A model generated the notes under the pieces. It worked only from the letters and a program-made list of their open reading frames with translations, did not search any database and was not told the DNA's origin. Made by a program: the position numbers and the translations under genes. Positions 62,655-64,000 of a DNA stretch of 64,000 nucleotides are shown one piece after another. Origin of the DNA: Flaccisagitta enflata (Eukaryota > Chaetognatha > Sagittoidea > Aphragmophora); the NCBI GenBank assembly GCA_965153355.1, contig OZ231128.1, forward strand, positions 38,068,001-38,132,000, in the 5' to 3' direction. Each line of letters opens with the position of its first letter. The first letter of the stretch is position 1.

Positions 62655-63480
62655 TTTCAGGGTCCTTAGGGGCTCTTGAAGCTCTTACCAGCTAAAAGTA
62701 TTGCTTGCTAGAACCTATATTACAATAACAAGGTTAAAATTTACTGTAAACACCAAAAAAAAACATGATTAAAAACACGAAACCTGAAAAAATGGCCTCA
62801 AAAATTTGCTTTTATGATTTCAAAGGGTCCCTGGGGCCCATTACACACAAAAATTTTGCTTGCTAGTACTTCTATCACATTATCAAAGATAGAATTTACA
62901 TTACACAACAAAAAACCCATAATTATGAGCAAAATCATCATGCCCTAAAACTTAACTTATATGGTTCTAGGGGCCTGGGGCCCATAATATAATAATTTTT
63001 CTTGCCAGAACCACTATCACATTGCCAAGGCTTGAATTTACAGTAAACACTAAAAAAACCTGTGATTTTAAGAACTAAACCCTAGAAATAGCCTAAAAAA
63101 CCTACTTCTACGGTCTCTAGGGGCCCCTGGGGACCATAGCACCAAAAAATTTGGCTTGCTAGAACCTCTTTCACATTAGCAGAGATGAAACTTTAAGTAC
63201 ACAACAAAAGAATTATAATTATATACAAAAAAAAACAGAAAAAAGCTTCAACAACCTACTTTTACGGTCCCTAGAGGCCTCAAGGGCCCTCACCACCAAC
63301 AATTCTTTCTTGCTAGGGCCTCTATCACCTTTATAGGGTTGAAATCTTCTGCATAAACAACCCAGATAAGACATGATAATAGTCAAAAAACCCTGAAACC
63401 TACTTTTGAGGGCCCTTTGGGGCCTGGAGCCTATGGCTGGAGTGTTTGCTTGTTAGGGCATCTGAAGTACACTCTGGGTT
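62655..63480 (+). repeat. Diverged tandem repeat of about 150 bp, six units
   Basis: Phased marks: TTGCTTGCTAGAACCTCT at about 62701, 62857, 63000, 63153, 63308 and 63447, each preceded by CCTGGGGCCC-like sequence and followed by a poly-A-containing segment. Bracketed by the two LINE fragments. Confidence 0.82.
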
Positions 63481-63744
63481 GAACTGTGCAGAAAATTAGG
63501 TTAAACTATGAGGTTTTGAAAGGTTCGCCTAAAAGCCCACTGTGGAGCAGAAAGCGATTTCTTTTTACTTTAGTGTAAATTAGCCTAGAATGTTGTTATT
63601 TCCTCTCCTTTATCAAATATTTTTTTGCCAAATATAAACTGATGTCATTGGGTGAGCATAAATGCAATAAGAGCGCGCCTTTTCAAAGCTAATAGTGATT
63701 GCTGGAGAGACCAGGATGAAAAGGTCAAATAGTGACCACTCTGG

Positions 63745-63960
63745 TATGGGTATGGGACTAGGGCAGCAAGGGCGGGGCTTTACTTGTCGACGAGGGATCA
63801 TAGGTCGGTGGGGTATAGGGTGCCCAAGGAGTGGGCGTCGATTCCGGAGGGGCAGAGGGGGGATGGGTCTCTTGGGGCATTCAAGAGGAGGTCGAGGGCT
63901 GGGTTTCTGTCCCCTTATGCTTGGCTCCGGCGTCCGGGGGGCTGTGGGATCTGTCCTTGA
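63745..63960 (+). pseudogene. LINE fragment, second copy of the same C-terminus with intact stop
   Basis: From GYGTRAARAG this copy is almost identical to 60731-60841, then continues GSLGAFKRRSRAGFLSPY and WLRRPGGCGICP to TGA at 63958-63960. It keeps the typical SL-x-x-FKRR-x-R-x-x-L end of LINE ORF2. The upstream part is missing. Confidence 0.7.
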
Positions 63961-64000
63961 GTTGAGGGTGACGTGGGCACGTGTCTCGGTGGTGTGATTC

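Overview
The window is nuclear DNA from an animal, most likely an invertebrate; the phylum cannot be settled from the sequence. It has small phase-matched exons with GT-AG introns, DNA-transposon and LINE remnants, and a very heavy load of long simple repeats (by eye about a tenth of the window: GA/CT, GT/CA, AAC/TTG, GAAA, GAAT, GACA, ATC). Most long open frames are translations of these repeats and are not genes. No prokaryotic features, CRISPR arrays or convincing tRNA/rRNA genes were seen.

Three genes can be assembled exon by exon, all on the minus strand. (1) 3516-2244: three exons, 98 aa, a small secreted cysteine-rich protein whose C-terminal half fits a pacifastin-like protease-inhibitor spacing. 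(2) 23237-12814: an 11-exon membrane-associated phospholipase B1-like GDSL lipase (534 aa model) with signal peptide, one GDSL/SGNH domain with visible Ser, Asn, Asp and His residues, a C-terminal membrane helix and an acidic Ser-rich tail. A shorter 493 aa form is possible by reading through the exon 10 donor to a stop that has its own poly(A) signal. (3) 54236-30088: an 8-exon, 350 aa protein that I do not recognise, with a 13.7 kb intron. Every junction in the three models keeps phase.

The rest is repeats. 3.5-12.8 kb: simple repeats and a 71-bp minisatellite. 24.1-27.6 kb: foldback-like elements around 21-bp minisatellites. 33.5-35.6 kb: a TA-flanked MITE, then a 1.6-kb inverted repeat with a nested palindromic element. 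50.9-53.8 kb: a 2.95-kb long-TIR element with a 5-bp target duplication, inside intron 1 of gene 3. 57.0-57.4 kb: another TA-flanked MITE. 58.2-60.0 kb: a 20-bp minisatellite. 60.6-64.0 kb: two LINE C-terminal fragments bracketing two further tandem repeats.

The most interesting signal is a dispersed family of short elements (more than 15 copies or pieces) with a terminal hairpin whose two arms and a matching sequence near the other end change together between copies, as in Helentron-associated elements. Second, long simple repeats repeatedly start within about 60 nt of splice sites, including a 289-nt CT tract that directly forms the polypyrimidine tract of the lipase exon 2.
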